Below, one piece after another: positions 62,677-64,000 of a stretch of DNA of 64,000 nucleotides. The notes below the pieces were generated by a model. It was given only the letters and a program-made list of their open reading frames with translations, made no database searches and was not told where the DNA came from. A program made the position numbers and the translations under genes. Position 1 is the stretch's first letter; the number at the start of each line of letters is the position of its first letter. Origin of the DNA: an uncultured Spirochaetaceae bacterium (GTDB lineage Bacteria; Spirochaetota; Spirochaetia; Sphaerochaetales; Sphaerochaetaceae); NCBI GenBank assembly GCA_944392975.1, contig CALXYN010000004.1:1-64000 (forward strand). The letters run 5' to 3'.

Positions 62677-63126
62677 ATGCAGATATCATCAAGATTTACC
62701 GTGGCTCTTCATATTTTTGCCTGTGTTGAATATTTCGGCGATAAATGCAAAGTCACGAGTGATTTCCTTGCAGCAAGCATCAATACGAATCCTGTCATCA
62801 TCCGTAGAATACTTGGCCAGCTTTCAAAAGCTGGTCTTATAAAGGTGATAAGAGGAACCGGGGGAATTGAGATTACCAGACCTTTGAAAGACATCACATT
62901 CCTTGATGTATATAAGGCTGTCGATCCTTTGGAGGATGGGAATCTGTTCCACTTTCATGACAACCCCAATCCTGACTGTCCTGTCGGACGGAACATCCAT
63001 TCCATTCTGGATGGAAAACTGCATTCCATTCAGGAGGCCATGGAGGACAGGATGAAGGAGTACACACTTGAAGATATCAGAAATGGAATCAACGAAATCA
63101 TTTCAGGAAACAGAAAGGGGTATTGA
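62677..63126 (+). CDS. Rrf2 family transcriptional regulator
   Basis: A 149-residue winged-helix regulator. The Rrf2 start MQISSRFTVALHIFACVEYF and the HTH SDFLAASINTNPVIIRRILG, followed by the GTGGI wing, are clear. It has Cys at the CPVG site near residue 106 but not the three-Cys [Fe-S] pattern of IscR/NsrR. It is closer to the YwnA-type branch that senses redox or small electrophiles. AGGAGG supports the ATG at 62677. It probably represses itself and the SnoaL gene through the shared operator. Confidence 0.92.
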   Translation: MQISSRFTVALHIFACVEYFGDKCKVTSDFLAASINTNPVIIRRILGQLSKAGLIKVIRGTGGIEITRPLKDITFLDVYKAVDPLEDGNLFHFHDNPNPDCPVGRNIHSILDGKLHSIQEAMEDRMKEYTLEDIRNGINEIISGNRKGY

Positions 63127-63551
63127 ATGGTATTTTTCCTGTCTTGTTTCTGAAATGCATACTGTAATCGCTGCTACAGCAGATGATGATGGCCTGCCTG
63201 TTACCTGTGCCATAGATATCATGGACAGTGACAGGCTTGGACTCTATTTTCTTACAGCAAGAGGAAAGGGGTTTTATCACAGACTCAGGAAAAGGCAATT
63301 CATTGCGCTGACTGGAGTGCATGGCAAAGGTACCATGTCTTCGTTCGCAATATCTGTCAGAGGGCATGTAGAGGAGACAGGTCCTGATATCCTCAATCAC
63401 CTTATTGAGAGAAACCGATACATGTCTTTCTGCTTGTCCACAACATTGTATTAATTCTTCCAGTATTCCATTCCGTGTTGTGAACGAGAACTGTCTCATG
63501 TGTGGTATATGTTTTGAAATCTGTCCGGAAAAAGCCGTATTAAGGAGGTGA
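63083..63551 (+). pseudogene. Pyridoxamine-phosphate-oxidase-like/ferredoxin fusion, broken
   Basis: The first frame encodes the flavin-binding domain of a PNPOx-fold/4Fe-4S family: ATADDDGLPVTCAIDIMDSD, FLTARGKGFYHRL and MSSFAISVRGHVEETG. The homology in this frame stops at about 63420 (RYM) and the frame ends at 63454. The ferredoxin tail appears in another frame from about 63414, reading TDTCLSACPQHCI and then NCLMCGICFEICPEKAV, stopping at 63551. About 60 middle codons are missing. The two frames overlap on GATACATG, which is consistent with a deletion by micro-homology. The start is unclear; ATT at 63122 or an upstream codon would be needed. Confidence 0.75.
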
Positions 63552-63555
63552 ATTC

Positions 63556-64000
63556 ATGACGCAAGATGAGAAACGGATATGGCTTATTGAATATCTTTTA
63601 AAAGAAGATCCTGCTTATAGTGATACTGAAATTCCTGCTGACAGAAATAATCAGTGGCTGCTTCTGAGATCACTGATGAACATCAGGACAGCAAAGCCCA
63701 TAGGGAAGGATTTTCTTTCAGTTCAAGATGAATTTCTCCAGGAAGAGACGAGAAGAAAGGGGGTTATTGATATCAACTCTTTTTCTCCATCTGATGATAA
63801 CCTGTATATCTGGCAAGGAGATATTACAACGCTTAAATGTGATGCAATTGTAAATGCTGCAAACAGTGGTATGACTGGTTGTTATGCTCCATGCCATATC
63901 TGCATTGACAATACGATTCATACATTTGCGGGAATCCAGCTGCGACTGGAGTGTGCTGAGATCATGAAACGGCAGGGACATGAGGAAGAAACAGGTTTGG
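63556..64000 (+). CDS. Zinc-type macrodomain protein-ADP-ribose hydrolase, 5' part
   Basis: About 148 residues reach the window edge. After a helical N-terminal section, the macrodomain begins LYIWQGDITTLKCDAIVNAA. The zinc-binding loop is recognisable: MTGCYAPCHICIDNTIHTFA with paired Cys and His. IQLRLECAEIM and GHEEETG follow. This is the branch linked to SirTM sirtuins in S. aureus and streptococci, which removes ADP-ribose from a modified lipoylated carrier protein in a redox response. AAGGAGGTGA precedes the ATG at ideal spacing. The partner genes, if any, lie outside the window. Confidence 0.9.
   Translation, partial: MTQDEKRIWLIEYLLKEDPAYSDTEIPADRNNQWLLLRSLMNIRTAKPIGKDFLSVQDEFLQEETRRKGVIDINSFSPSDDNLYIWQGDITTLKCDAIVNAANSGMTGCYAPCHICIDNTIHTFAGIQLRLECAEIMKRQGHEEETGL

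Noticed and set aside
1-64000. CRISPR array or cas genes
   Set aside because: No regularly spaced short repeats with unique spacers were seen. The only tandem repeats are long coding units (300 and 378 bp) and the 22-bp IS21 end repeats. No Cas-like protein was recognised.

Overview
The window looks like a chromosome segment of a host-associated spirochaete, perhaps near Sphaerochaetaceae. That is an inference from moderate GC, an EpmA/EpmB-modified EF-P set, TRAP binding proteins with spirochaete-style signal peptides, and an outer-membrane barrel plus lipoprotein. No rRNA or other marker fixes the taxonomy. TGA is an ordinary stop codon in the intact genes.

From 1 to about 13.9 kb the genes are mostly housekeeping. 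They are an M18 aminopeptidase, a DUF1538 / tandem PII-like / MATE operon, uracil-DNA glycosylase, an anion permease, one CAT-anticodon tRNA, and a chain of small membrane protein, MBL hydrolase, polA, coaE and a large tandem-repeat membrane-anchored protein. A decayed phage-type polyvalent gene follows at 13.9-14.8 kb. From 14.9 to 35 kb lie the EF-P set (epmB, efp, epmA), the wobble-modification genes mnmE and mnmG with rsmG, then ftsK, a class IV aminotransferase, a DEAD-box helicase, an ABC exporter, plsC, a complete ECF importer and guaA.

From 35.5 to 42.6 kb is an AraC-controlled catabolic operon: SDR, a divergent type I 3-dehydroquinase-like enzyme, TRAP QM, an MDR reductase, a second SDR and a TRAP binding protein. 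Its enzyme content suggests a quinate- or shikimate-like cyclic acid. From 42.7 to 44.8 kb is a graveyard: a MATE tail fused to an IS21 head, a DUF4160 gene with a stop, an intact DUF2442 gene and a broken DUF234 ATPase. After a lipoprotein come a NUDIX enzyme and a convergent PLD-helicase-DUF3427 protein, possibly defence-related. A TetR/oleate hydratase pair, an outer-membrane barrel and a LysR-flanked operon follow (SLC13 permease, SDR, amidohydrolase, BCCT transporter). The right edge holds a double SnoaL protein, its likely Rrf2 regulator, a broken flavin/ferredoxin gene and the start of a zinc macrodomain hydrolase.

Three signals stand out. Several genes without a Shine-Dalgarno carry a -35/-10 promoter whose -10 ends only 6-8 nt before the ATG, so they appear to be leaderless; epmA and mnmE share one 48-bp gap with fully interleaved divergent promoters. 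The AroD-like/TRAP operon has altered active-site residues. A 19-bp operator is repeated before the SnoaL gene and the Rrf2 gene.
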